Shown: one piece after another, positions 7,221 through 14,688 of the stretch | How the letters are laid out: every line of letters starts with the position of its first letter | Numbering within the stretch: the first letter of the stretch is position 1 | Assembly (NCBI GenBank): GCA_026994125.1 | Contig: JALWRJ010000293.1 | Location: 1 to 19,074, forward strand | Direction of reading: 5' to 3' | DNA length: 19,074 nt | Origin: Cyclobacteriaceae bacterium | GTDB taxonomy: Bacteria; Bacteroidota; Bacteroidia; Cytophagales; Cyclobacteriaceae | The notes under the pieces: generated by a model | Seen by the model: only the letters and a program-made list of their open reading frames with translations | Databases searched by the model: none | What the model was told of the DNA's origin: nothing | Position numbers and translations under genes: made by a program

Positions 7221-7262
7221 CCCAAAAAGGCATTTTTCAAAACTGAAAAATGCCTTTTTGGG
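7221..7262. terminator. Perfect 19-bp hairpin between converging genes
   Basis: Arms 7221-7239 and 7244-7262 are exact reverse complements (CCCAAAAAGGCATTTTTCA and its complement) with a four-base loop. A/T runs lie inside the stem. It stands 22 bases after the peroxiredoxin stop and 14 bases before the end of the converging gene, so it probably serves both. Confidence 0.8.
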
Positions 7263-7275
7263 TTAAAAAACTTAA

Positions 7276-9081
7276 TTATAGTAATGCCACGACCGGTTCG
7301 GGTTGCAGCGCCAATAATTCCTCTTTTAAATCATGGATACTGTCCATAATTTTTTTTGCCGATTCAGCCGCCTGATCTTTCATTTTTTCGGCCAGCTCCT
7401 GATAATAAGCTATGCCATCCATAAGGTTAGCATGGAATTCGGCCAGATTTTTCAACTGCCTGTCGGTAGTAGCTTCTGTTACGGCTTCCATTTTCTCACG
7501 CAAATGGGTAATGTACATGCTTAGCTCTTTCATAAACATATTTGGCCGGTGTGCACTTAGCGCTACTTTGGCTTGCCCATAAATATGGCCCACCATGTGT
7601 TGTAGCGATACAATGCTGGAAAAGTAGGCCAGGTTGGGGCCGGGGCATACCGAAACTCCTTCACCATTGGTTTCAAAGTTGGCCACTTTCATAGCAGCGG
7701 TACCCAACCCTACACAAATGCATGATTTATCCAACAGTTTATCCATGGTTTCTTTGTGTTGTTCAGGGGGTAAATTCGCGGCTTCTACTTCTTTTATTTT
7801 TATGCGTTGGTATTGCCTTGAGGCCGTACAAATTGCCTGGTCGGTAAATTCTTTGTTCGATACCAAAAATTGTTTGGGGCACGAGCTTCCTGGTCTGCCT
7901 TTGGCTATTTTTTGCAATTTAATTTCATCCTGGGTATTACCTTTTAAGGTATTAAAAGGAACACCTAACGGAGAAATACCACTTAAATACAGGTCTTTTT
8001 CTTTGGCTTCAGCCAATTGTTTTAGGGTGTCTTTATCTACCGTTGAGGCTTCGGGTACCAGCAAAAAAGGTGTTCCCCAACCTACTGAATCTACCTCGTA
8101 TTCTGTTAATAAAAATTCATGCTCTTCAGCCGTGCCAACGCCTCCCTGTGTGGTTACTTTTAACGGCAAAGGTAAATCGGGTACGGTGCGCCCCTTTTCG
8201 GCCAGGGCATCGGCCAACACCGAGTAGGTTGAGTTTATGAGTACTTCCTTGTTTTCTTTAAATTCTTTTAAGATAGGCCCCATAAGTAAGCCATCGGTGG
8301 CAAAGGCATGGCCTCCACAGTTTAAACCCGATTCTATGCGGTATTCCGATACCCACAATCCTTTTTTGGCCAAAAACTTGCCTTGAATCATGGCCGAGCG
8401 GTAATCGCTTACTTTAATTACAATTTTCTTTTTTATATAGCCATTTTTATCAGGATAAAAATCATCAAATTCGGCAATGTAGCTATAAAGCCTGGGGTTC
8501 ATGCCAGCCGAAAATATGATAGACGATTCTAAATCACTGTTGGCATAGCCTCTTAGTGCTGCATGTGCATCGTTAAACATCGAAGGCAATTCCTCCTTGT
8601 TTTTATAATTTACCTTGTCGAGTTTGGTCATTATGTTTACGTCAATGCTGCCGGGCACCAAATGCTTATGCGCCCAATCAAGCAAATCTTGCTTGGTGTA
8701 GCTTTGCGAGGTAAACTCATGAAACTTTTTCTTAATTTCCGACATGTTGGGTAGCATTTGCATGTATTTGTCAAACGCCACACCTGAGTCTTTAATCGAG
8801 TTTTTTAACTCTTCAAATTTGTCTTCAACAATCTTATTAACCAGGTTAAGGTAGGCCGTAATTCGTTTGGCTCGGTAGTCGTCAATCTTAGTCGAAATCT
8901 CCTGAAAAGGTTCGTCAATGTTTTTGGAGTAAAACTCCCTCATTTTTTCGATTAAGATATCATCAACTAGCGAAATAACCGATGAAATACCGTATTGTGC
9001 CACTTTAATGGGTGAATCTATGGTAAACCCAGTGCCCATAACCGGAATATGAAAAGAGTGCGATTTTATCTTTGTAGCCAT
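7276..9081 (-). CDS. Unassigned 601-aa protein with TIM-barrel oxidoreductase-like segments and six cysteines
   Basis: I do not recognise a named family. The N-terminus (IPVMGTGFTIDSP, then VAQYGISSVISLVDD) and a later segment (TTQGGVGTAEEHEFLL, then SVGWGTPFLLVPEAS, residues 310-346) resemble FMN-binding TIM-barrel enzymes such as nitronate monooxygenase, where a GG turn and a GT-F motif hold the phosphate. This is inference by eye. A charged helical stretch (about 45-135) interrupts the barrel. Six cysteines are Cys255 (GLNCGGHAFATDG), Cys401 (SSCPKQ), Cys418 (AICTAS), Cys454 and Cys456 (SCICVGLG) and Cys479 (VCPGPN); the last five could hold an Fe-S cluster. The C-terminal 90 residues look helical. 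There is no signal peptide. I start at the ATG at 9081; the frame extends to a TTG at 9135. It is monocistronic, with a TATTTTTG promoter-like element upstream. Confidence 0.8.
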   Translation of the reverse strand: MATKIKSHSFHIPVMGTGFTIDSPIKVAQYGISSVISLVDDILIEKMREFYSKNIDEPFQEISTKIDDYRAKRITAYLNLVNKIVEDKFEELKNSIKDSGVAFDKYMQMLPNMSEIKKKFHEFTSQSYTKQDLLDWAHKHLVPGSIDVNIMTKLDKVNYKNKEELPSMFNDAHAALRGYANSDLESSIIFSAGMNPRLYSYIAEFDDFYPDKNGYIKKKIVIKVSDYRSAMIQGKFLAKKGLWVSEYRIESGLNCGGHAFATDGLLMGPILKEFKENKEVLINSTYSVLADALAEKGRTVPDLPLPLKVTTQGGVGTAEEHEFLLTEYEVDSVGWGTPFLLVPEASTVDKDTLKQLAEAKEKDLYLSGISPLGVPFNTLKGNTQDEIKLQKIAKGRPGSSCPKQFLVSNKEFTDQAICTASRQYQRIKIKEVEAANLPPEQHKETMDKLLDKSCICVGLGTAAMKVANFETNGEGVSVCPGPNLAYFSSIVSLQHMVGHIYGQAKVALSAHRPNMFMKELSMYITHLREKMEAVTEATTDRQLKNLAEFHANLMDGIAYYQELAEKMKDQAAESAKKIMDSIHDLKEELLALQPEPVVALL

Positions 9082-9143
9082 ATTCGTTGTTAGTTTGAAA
9101 TGGAAAGATAGCACTCTTTGGTTAGCTATGAACAACCTTTTTC

Positions 9144-9151
9144 CAAAAATA
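9144..9151 (-). promoter_or_regulatory. Bacteroidota -7 element (TATTTTTG) before the 601-aa gene
   Basis: On the minus strand TATTTTTG matches TAnnTTTG and lies 62 bases before the ATG at 9081. It also sits upstream of the alternative TTG at 9135, so it does not decide the start. A TTG lies 24 bases upstream, slightly far for a -33 element. Confidence 0.35.
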
Positions 9152-9253
9152 ATTTGGTTAGCTGCTTAAAGTGAACAAATTATTTAATTAGGATAACCAT
9201 GCCTTTAAAATGTACAACTTATTGGAAAGGTAACTTGTTACAGGGTGTTTCCT

Positions 9254-9943
9254 TTACATTTTGTGTACACCTCCGCTGCCGCTTACCTTTTCTTTTATTT
9301 TCGCGGGATTGCCTTTGTATGTTATTATACCGCTTCCACTAATATGGGCATCTATGCTTTGGGTGGCAAATACGCTGGCCGATCCCGATCCGCTAATATG
9401 TGCTTCTAAATTAGCCGCTTCCATATCTTCAGCTTTCAAATCGCCCGAGCCACTTATATGTAATTCCAATTGTTCGGTTTTTCCCTGGATGGTAATATTG
9501 CCCGACCCACTAATGTGGGTATCTATCATTTTGCATTCAAGGAACAAATCTATATTGCCCGATCCACTAACATTTAGTTTAACTTCGTTGCCTTGTAAAT
9601 TATTACTTTGGGTAATACTGCCCGAACCACTTACGCTGGCACCGGCAAAATCGGTTAGTGTAATATATATTTTAACATTATGCAGGTTGTTGCCAAACCA
9701 ACCGTTATTTTGTTTGTTTCTTATTTTTAGGCGCTTATCGCTTACTACTGTTTCAATTTTTTCTAAATCATCGGGCTTGGCTTCTATAACTACCTTGTGG
9801 CTTTTCCCTTGGGTAATTACCACATCGGCATTTATGCCTAAGGATATAAAATTAAAAGCGTCTATTTCGCGCGTTTCTTTTTGTTGGCTTCGGGCTGTAC
9901 AGGCCATAAGTAAGGCCACAAGAGCTAGGGTTATATTTCGCAT
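9254..9943 (-). CDS. Head-GIN (DUF2807) beta-helix envelope protein
   Basis: The 229-aa precursor has an N-terminal signal. It may be a lipoprotein (LLMAC, Cys15, an imperfect lipobox) or be cut after ARS at residue 19. Residues 25-100 (REIDAFNFISLGINADVVI and onward) are the head domain. From 100 on, SGSG recurs seven times at residues 105, 126, 145, 164, 184, 202 and 221, i.e. every 18-21 residues, usually as HISGSGxI. This is the ladder of a right-handed beta-helix typical of DUF2807. Such proteins are often labelled putative auto-transporter adhesins in Bacteroidota, but their function is not established. It is divergent from the saccharopine-dehydrogenase-like gene and seems monocistronic. 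Confidence 0.88.
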   Translation of the reverse strand: MRNITLALVALLMACTARSQQKETREIDAFNFISLGINADVVITQGKSHKVVIEAKPDDLEKIETVVSDKRLKIRNKQNNGWFGNNLHNVKIYITLTDFAGASVSGSGSITQSNNLQGNEVKLNVSGSGNIDLFLECKMIDTHISGSGNITIQGKTEQLELHISGSGDLKAEDMEAANLEAHISGSGSASVFATQSIDAHISGSGIITYKGNPAKIKEKVSGSGGVHKM

Positions 9944-10028
9944 AATTAAGTTTTTTTAGTAAAGAGTTGCAGAAGTAGCCAAAGGTTGCTTTTGGTATAT
10001 GTTTTATTTTGAAGGGTTGTATTGCTAA

Positions 10029-10059
10029 TTGTACATCTGCTTGAACTAAACTACATTTG
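10029..10059 (+). promoter_or_regulatory. Promoter (TTG-N20-TACATTTG) of the saccharopine-dehydrogenase-like gene
   Basis: A TTG at 10029-10031 is followed after 20 bases by TACATTTG (10052-10059), an exact TAnnTTTG match, 40 bases before the ATG. A second identical TACATTTG occurs at 10067-10074. Confidence 0.5.
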
Positions 10060-10099
10060 GTTTGCTTACATTTGGAGTTATAACTTGAAAGCAAACTAT

Positions 10100-11233
10100 A
10101 TGAGTAAAAAAATAATAGTGCTGGGTGCCGGTTTGGTGGGCAGTGTTATGGCGCGTGATTTAGCAAATAATTTCGAAGTAACTTCAGCCGATATTAACAA
10201 GGATGCCTTGAAAAAGTTGAATGAATGGGGCATTGCTACCCGGCAGGTAGATTTAAGTAAGCCTGGCAAAATTAAAAAGCTGGTAGCTGAGTTTGATTTG
10301 GTGGTAGGTGCTGTTCCTGGTTTTATGGGATATAACATGGTTAAGGAGGTTATTGGAGCCGGTAAGAACATCGTTGATATTTCGTTTTTTCCTGAAGACC
10401 CATTTGAGTTGGATGCATTGGCCAAAGAAAAAGAGGTAACTGTGGTTACCGATTGTGGAGTTGCTCCCGGGATGGGCAATATAATTTTGGGCTACCATGC
10501 CCGGCAAATGAAGGTTACCCACTACGAATGCCTGGTGGGAGGGCTGCCCGTAATTCGCGAATGGCCCTACGAATACAAAGCAGTTTTTTCGCCTATTGAT
10601 GTAATTGAAGAATACATACGCCCTGCCCGCTATGTTGAAAACGGGCAACTCATTACTAAAAAAGCATTGTCAGACCCGGAGTTGATTGATTTTGAAGGGG
10701 TTGGCACGCTTGAATCGTGGAACTCGGATGGGTTGCGTACACTAGCGCAAACTATGCAAATTCCTAATATGATTGAAAAAACGCTTCGTTACCCGGGCTG
10801 TATTGAGTACTTGCGGGTATTGCGCGAAAGCGGGTTTTTCTCGTACAATGAAATTGAAGTGAATGGGGTTAAAGTACGCCCGGTAGATGTAACAGCTAAA
10901 TTACTTTTTCCGAAATGGAAACTTAAACCGGATGAGGAGGATTTTACAGTAATGCGGATTAGAATTGCCGGTGAAGAAGCCGGAGTTTCGAAAAAATTAG
11001 AATATTATTTGCTGGATAGGTTTGATAAGGAGAACCAGGTAATTTCTATGGCACGCACAACCGGTTTTACCTGTACTGCCGTAGCCAATTTGGTGCTTTC
11101 GGGAGCCTACAGCCGCAAGGGCATTAGCCCACCCGAATTTGTAGGCGAACAGCCAGCACATTTCGAATTTATTTTAAACTACCTGAAAGAACGCAATGTA
11201 AATTACAACGTAGGCTCCTATAGTGATGATTAA
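10100..11233 (+). CDS. Saccharopine dehydrogenase-family oxidoreductase, lysine 6-dehydrogenase-like
   Basis: The 377-aa cytoplasmic enzyme has an N-terminal Rossmann fold with GxGxxG (VLGAGLVGS, Gly9-Gly14). The Sacchrp_dh_C-like part includes DCGVAPGMGN, VGGLPV, EYKAVFSP, RYPGCIEYL, VRPVDV and MARTTGFTC. Length and motif order resemble Geobacillus lysine 6-dehydrogenase as I recall it (APGM, VGGIPV, EYNHVFS, MARTTAYT), which deaminates the epsilon amino group of lysine with NAD+. Bacterial saccharopine reductases are close relatives, so the reaction is not settled. I start at the ATG at 10100 because MSKKIIVLGAG is the natural Rossmann start; a TTG frame reaches back to 10022 across the promoter. 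It is followed after 82 bases by nhaC, with no evident terminator between them. Confidence 0.85.
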   Translation: MSKKIIVLGAGLVGSVMARDLANNFEVTSADINKDALKKLNEWGIATRQVDLSKPGKIKKLVAEFDLVVGAVPGFMGYNMVKEVIGAGKNIVDISFFPEDPFELDALAKEKEVTVVTDCGVAPGMGNIILGYHARQMKVTHYECLVGGLPVIREWPYEYKAVFSPIDVIEEYIRPARYVENGQLITKKALSDPELIDFEGVGTLESWNSDGLRTLAQTMQIPNMIEKTLRYPGCIEYLRVLRESGFFSYNEIEVNGVKVRPVDVTAKLLFPKWKLKPDEEDFTVMRIRIAGEEAGVSKKLEYYLLDRFDKENQVISMARTTGFTCTAVANLVLSGAYSRKGISPPEFVGEQPAHFEFILNYLKERNVNYNVGSYSDD

Positions 11234-11315
11234 TTTATGAATAACATGGCATTTTCATTCCAACCAGTTTGATATATGAACCTACTTCTTTAATTTGCCA
11301 CCTTAATTTTTGTTT

Positions 11316-12752
11316 ATGACTAAAAGCCCCAATTTACTACTTGCGCTCATACCCATTTTATTTTTAATATTTTTACTAAGTATAAATGTATATTTATTTG
11401 GCGATGATGCCACCTATGGAGCTAATCAAATAGCCTTGCTGCTGGCAGCAGCCTTGGGGGCAATTATTGCCGGGTTTTTAGGCTTTAAGTGGGCTTATAT
11501 TTTAGAAGGCATTGTTAAAAGTATTAGCTCGGCCATGGCGGCTATTTTAATTTTGTTACTCATTGGCTCTTTGGCGGGCACCTGGCTCATAAGTGGTATT
11601 GTGCCGGCCCTCATTTATTATGGGTTGGATATCCTTAATCCAACCATATTTTTAGTAGCTGCATGTGCGGTAAGTGCTATTGTAAGTTTGGCTACCGGCA
11701 GTTCATGGACGACTGCAGCTACCATCGGTATTGCCCTGGTGGGTATTGGTAAAGCCATGGGTATTCACGAGGGTGTAGTGGCCGGAGCCATTATTTCGGG
11801 TGCCTATTTTGGTGATAAAATGTCGCCACTTTCCGACACTACCAATTTGGCTCCAGCCATGGCCGGTACCGATTTGTTTACCCATATTAGGTATATGACG
11901 CTTACCACCGTACCTACAATTACCATTACCTTATTAATTTTTTTGGTTTGGGGCTTTACGGTAGATACCTCGGCAAGTATTGGTACAGTAGATGAAGTAC
12001 ATGCAGCCATTGCTTCTAAATTTAACGTTACGCCTTGGCTTTTTTTAGTGCCGGTTGTAGTAGTAGGTATGATACTTAAAAAGGTGCCTGCCATTCCGGC
12101 TTTACTTACAGGTGCGCTTTTAGGAGGGGTGTTTGCCGTTATTTTTCAACCCAATATTGTGTTAGAAATTGCTAATGCTAGCAGCCCCGGTTTTTGGAGT
12201 TATTACAAGGGAATTATGCTAGCCTTATTTGATAAAACAAGTGTAGCCACCGGCAATGCCATGGTAGATGAACTGCTTTCGGCCAGTGGTATGTTTGGCA
12301 TGATGAACACCATTTGGCTGATTCTCTGTGCCATGATTTTTGGGGGTGTGATGGAGTCGGCCGGGCTACTCAAGCGAATTGCAGATAGTATCATTCAATA
12401 TGCACACTCAACGGGCTCATTGGTGGCCTCTACGGCTGTTACCTGTGGGGTGTTTAATGTAACAGCTTCCGACCAATACATTTCAATAGTAGTGCCGGGC
12501 CGTATGTTTGCCCCCACGTTTAAAGAACGCGGTTTAGCCCCTGAAAACCTGAGCCGAACGCTGGAAGATTCCGGTACGGTAACTTCGGTTTTAGTGCCCT
12601 GGAATACCTGTGGAGCCTATCAATCTACCGTTTTGGGGGTAAGTACCTTTGCCTATTTGCCTTATGCATTTTTTAATATTTTAAGCCCGCTTATGACTAT
12701 CACTTTTGCTTATTTTAATATTAAAATACGAAAACTGGCCGATAAAAAATAA
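11316..12752 (+). CDS. nhaC: NhaC-family Na+/H+ antiporter
   Basis: The 478-aa inner-membrane protein is hydrophobic throughout, with about a dozen membrane segments. It carries the NhaC signature GAYFGDKMSPLSDTTNLA at residues 162-179, preceded by SLATGSSWTTAATIG. A second-half motif, NVTASDQYISIVVPGRMF, mirrors it. The family exchanges Na+ for H+; some members instead exchange malate/lactate, and the sequence does not separate these. I start at the ATG at 11316; a TTG at 11310 would add only two residues. The stop lies 3 bases before the exonuclease ATG, so both are on one mRNA. Confidence 0.92.
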   Translation: MTKSPNLLLALIPILFLIFLLSINVYLFGDDATYGANQIALLLAAALGAIIAGFLGFKWAYILEGIVKSISSAMAAILILLLIGSLAGTWLISGIVPALIYYGLDILNPTIFLVAACAVSAIVSLATGSSWTTAATIGIALVGIGKAMGIHEGVVAGAIISGAYFGDKMSPLSDTTNLAPAMAGTDLFTHIRYMTLTTVPTITITLLIFLVWGFTVDTSASIGTVDEVHAAIASKFNVTPWLFLVPVVVVGMILKKVPAIPALLTGALLGGVFAVIFQPNIVLEIANASSPGFWSYYKGIMLALFDKTSVATGNAMVDELLSASGMFGMMNTIWLILCAMIFGGVMESAGLLKRIADSIIQYAHSTGSLVASTAVTCGVFNVTASDQYISIVVPGRMFAPTFKERGLAPENLSRTLEDSGTVTSVLVPWNTCGAYQSTVLGVSTFAYLPYAFFNILSPLMTITFAYFNIKIRKLADKK

Positions 12753-12755
12753 CGT

Positions 12756-13352
12756 ATGCCTTTACGCGAACGCATTTCTACCGAAGAAGTAAACGCATTG
12801 CCCATGCGTGCCTACGAAGGCACTATTGAGCTTATCGATAGTTTGGAACAGTTGGAGGCTGCAGTAAATGATATTGCATCGAATAAGGTTGTAGGTTTTG
12901 ATACCGAATCGAGGCCGGCTTTTCGTAAGGGCGAATCGTACCCCATTGCTTTACTACAGTTTGCTACGCCTACCAAAGTATATTTGTTTCGGGTAAATAA
13001 AATTGGGCTGCCACCGGCTGTATATAAGCTGCTCTCAGATAGTGGCTTGGTTAAACTGGGCATCGCTTTGCACGATGATATTAAAGATTTGCGCAAAGTA
13101 GGAGCTACCAATCCGCAGGGTTTTGTAGATATTCATTCGCTTATTAAAGATAAAGGAGTAATTAATACCGGGTTGCGCAAATTGGCCGGCATGATTTTAG
13201 GGTTTAGGATATCTAAAAGCCAACAAACAAGCAATTGGGAAAATGAGGTGCTTAACGAACGCCAGCAAGTATATGCCGCCACTGATGCCTGGGTATGCCT
13301 TAAAATTTATGAAAAGCTGCTGGCTGAAGGAGTGGTGCCAGCTATAGTTTAA
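12756..13352 (+). CDS. DEDDy-type 3'-5' exonuclease domain protein (RNase D/WRN-like)
   Basis: The 198-aa protein is a single DnaQ-like exonuclease domain. ExoI is VVGFDTES with Asp49 and Glu51, ExoII is LGIALHDDIKDL with Asp108, and ExoIII is QQVYAATDAW with Tyr173 and Asp177. All four metal-binding acids and the tyrosine of the DEDDy group are present, so it should be an active 3'-5' exonuclease. It lacks the HRDC domains of RNase D and is closer in size to stand-alone WRN-exonuclease-like proteins; whether it acts on RNA or DNA is open. It follows nhaC by 3 bases, a coupling with no obvious functional sense. Confidence 0.9.
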   Translation: MPLRERISTEEVNALPMRAYEGTIELIDSLEQLEAAVNDIASNKVVGFDTESRPAFRKGESYPIALLQFATPTKVYLFRVNKIGLPPAVYKLLSDSGLVKLGIALHDDIKDLRKVGATNPQGFVDIHSLIKDKGVINTGLRKLAGMILGFRISKSQQTSNWENEVLNERQQVYAATDAWVCLKIYEKLLAEGVVPAIV

Positions 13353-13548
13353 GGAGCCAGTACAAAACTAAGGTAGTTGGCAGGAGTTACGGTAAGGGTA
13401 GATACAGGTTGGTATTTTTCTAGAAATAGCTTAGGAAATTTTTTTTGCTTTTTAACATTCCACTTAAATTCAAAGGCTTTTATACTCCCATTGCCTTGTT
13501 ATCGGTAAGCTTAGTGTTAATGTTGTAGGTGATGACTCGACTAATCAT
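13349..13548 (-). pseudogene. Degraded coding remnant of unknown origin
   Basis: On the minus strand an ATG at 13548 opens ISRVITYNINTKLTDNK and stops soon after. In the next frame GNGSIKAFEFKWNV continues from about 13496 to a TAA at 13349-13351, ending TLTVTPANYLSFVLAP. Joined by one frameshift near 13490 they read as one smooth 60-odd-residue protein tail. It overlaps the end of the exonuclease gene by 4 bases and lies directly behind a terminator. I do not recognise the family. Chance open frames remain possible. Confidence 0.35.
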
Positions 13549-13553
13549 AGGTT

Positions 13554-13592
13554 AAAAATATAATATTTCGGAGCTAACTCCAAAATATTATA
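13554..13592 (-). terminator. Intrinsic terminator after the secreted protein gene at 13644
   Basis: Arms 13559-13573 and 13578-13592 pair over 15 positions around a 4-base loop. The single + strand mismatch is G-U on the minus strand. The minus strand continues into TTTTT (13554-13558). A second hairpin, 13591-13599 with 13608-13616 (TATTAATTT / AAATTAATA), directly precedes it. Confidence 0.7.
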
Positions 13593-13643
13593 TTAATTTT
13601 CGGAGTTAAATTAATAAACTAAAGGGGCTGGTTGACACAAAAG

Positions 13644-14447
13644 CTATTTTAACTGAATATCATAAAAGTTCCATTCCTGCCCGGTTTGCATACCCGGGTC
13701 GCCTTCTAAAATCGAAAAATTGGTAAGTGTAGCAGGTATAGCCTCAAAATATATTTTAAATGTATGGTAACTATTAGGAGGCACTGCGGTGTTATCGGGT
13801 TCAAAGGCTATATTGTCTTTATCTACTATGTAATATTTTTGAGAGCGGTCGGGCGGGGTAATATAATAGGCTCCTGGGCTCCCGGGTTGAGCCAAGCGCA
13901 TCAATACTTGCTCGTGCGAAGTGTTGTGGTAACTAAAGGTAACTACAGTTACCTTCTCGGCAACCTCCACTTTGTCGATGGAAATCCGGTTGGTAGAGGT
14001 GCCGCCTATCGAAAGGTTTTCATATATTTTACCACCCAGGTAAGGAGCTAAATAGCCTTCCGCATACGCCATAGAAACTCCATCTTTTTCCTCATTTAGT
14101 TGCTGTACCCATGCTACATGTAGTCTTTTGTTGGTTACACTGCTAAACAGCAGTACTTCGCTGGTGGTAGCCCCATTCCTTTCTGACACGGTGCTCAATA
14201 CACCATTTGTACCCTGTTGAGCATACGTACTTTGTGTGGTGGGTAGCACTTCCCATTCATTTGTTGCCCGGTTAAAATTAAGTAACTCGCAATCGGGTTG
14301 GTTGTTACTTTGTGTAAACCTTACGCTTATATATTTTACCGTACTTCCCCGGGTATTATAAAGTTTGCCATGCCAAACACCCAAAGGGATTTGAGCTAAG
14401 GTTACGTTAGCAATAAGTAATAAATATGCGTAGAAAAGGGGTTTCAT
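13644..14447 (-). CDS. Secreted protein of unknown function
   Basis: The 267-aa precursor has a signal peptide (MKPLFYAYLLLIANVTLA, cut before Gln19). The N-terminal part (GVWHGKLYNTRG, then VKYISVRFTQ) looks beta-rich. The C-terminal part (about 150-260: VTVVTFSYHNTS, YYIVDKDNIAFEP, YHTFKIYFEAIPATLTNFSILEGD) resembles a beta-sandwich module seen at the end of other Bacteroidota secreted proteins, whose function I do not know. No catalytic motif is apparent. It is divergent from the alpha-amylase gene, with 241 AT-rich bases between, and ends at a hairpin terminator. Confidence 0.75.
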   Translation of the reverse strand: MKPLFYAYLLLIANVTLAQIPLGVWHGKLYNTRGSTVKYISVRFTQSNNQPDCELLNFNRATNEWEVLPTTQSTYAQQGTNGVLSTVSERNGATTSEVLLFSSVTNKRLHVAWVQQLNEEKDGVSMAYAEGYLAPYLGGKIYENLSIGGTSTNRISIDKVEVAEKVTVVTFSYHNTSHEQVLMRLAQPGSPGAYYITPPDRSQKYYIVDKDNIAFEPDNTAVPPNSYHTFKIYFEAIPATLTNFSILEGDPGMQTGQEWNFYDIQLK

Positions 14448-14577
14448 GTTGTGGTGTTGGTTTTAGTATTTGATTTTCTAAATTACAAACTTTTACTACT
14501 AAAGTACAAGGAGGTTCGATTGTAAATATAAGATAGGTTTTAGTTTTTTTCAGTTTTAAATTTTTTCTTCAAAATTC

Positions 14578-14602
14578 CACAATCGTTTGTGCAATCGATT
14601 TC
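14578..14602. promoter_or_regulatory. Operator-like double palindrome upstream of the alpha-amylase gene
   Basis: CACAATCGTTTGTG (14578-14591; arms CACAA/TTGTG) is followed, sharing one base, by GCAATCGATTTC (14591-14602; core AATCGATT). The CAATCG half repeats. The shape is like LacI-family operators. No such regulator is in the window, so the role is inference. It lies 87 bases before the amylase ATG, inside the divergent intergenic region. Confidence 0.3.
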
Positions 14603-14688
14603 TAAAATTTTACCTCAATTTTTCTTTTTCCATTTCATATATCTTTTCTAATTTCCACAAATAAAAATTAATTAAAACCTAAGAATGT

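Noticed and set aside
7634..8227. 197-codon open frame on the plus strand inside the 601-aa gene
   Set aside because: The minus-strand gene has clear protein character and motifs over this span; the opposite frame has no signature.
9082..9135. TTG start extending the 601-aa protein by 18 residues
   Set aside because: The added residues look non-conserved and the ATG at 9081 leads directly into the barrel-like IPVMGTGF segment.
9362..9800. Periodic DNA repeats as a possible CRISPR or tandem-repeat array
   Set aside because: The periodicity comes from the coding of SGSG beta-helix rungs; the units diverge and have no constant repeat-spacer pattern.
9261..9959. 232-codon open frame on the plus strand opposite the DUF2807 gene
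   Set aside because: It is the antisense of a repetitive beta-helix gene; its LPDPL-type repeats simply mirror the SGSG repeats, and it has no ribosome site or recognisable domain.
10022..10099. TTG start extending the saccharopine-dehydrogenase-like protein by 26 residues
   Set aside because: The extension runs through the promoter elements and places a hydrophobic oddity in front of a Rossmann fold that normally starts at the protein N-terminus.
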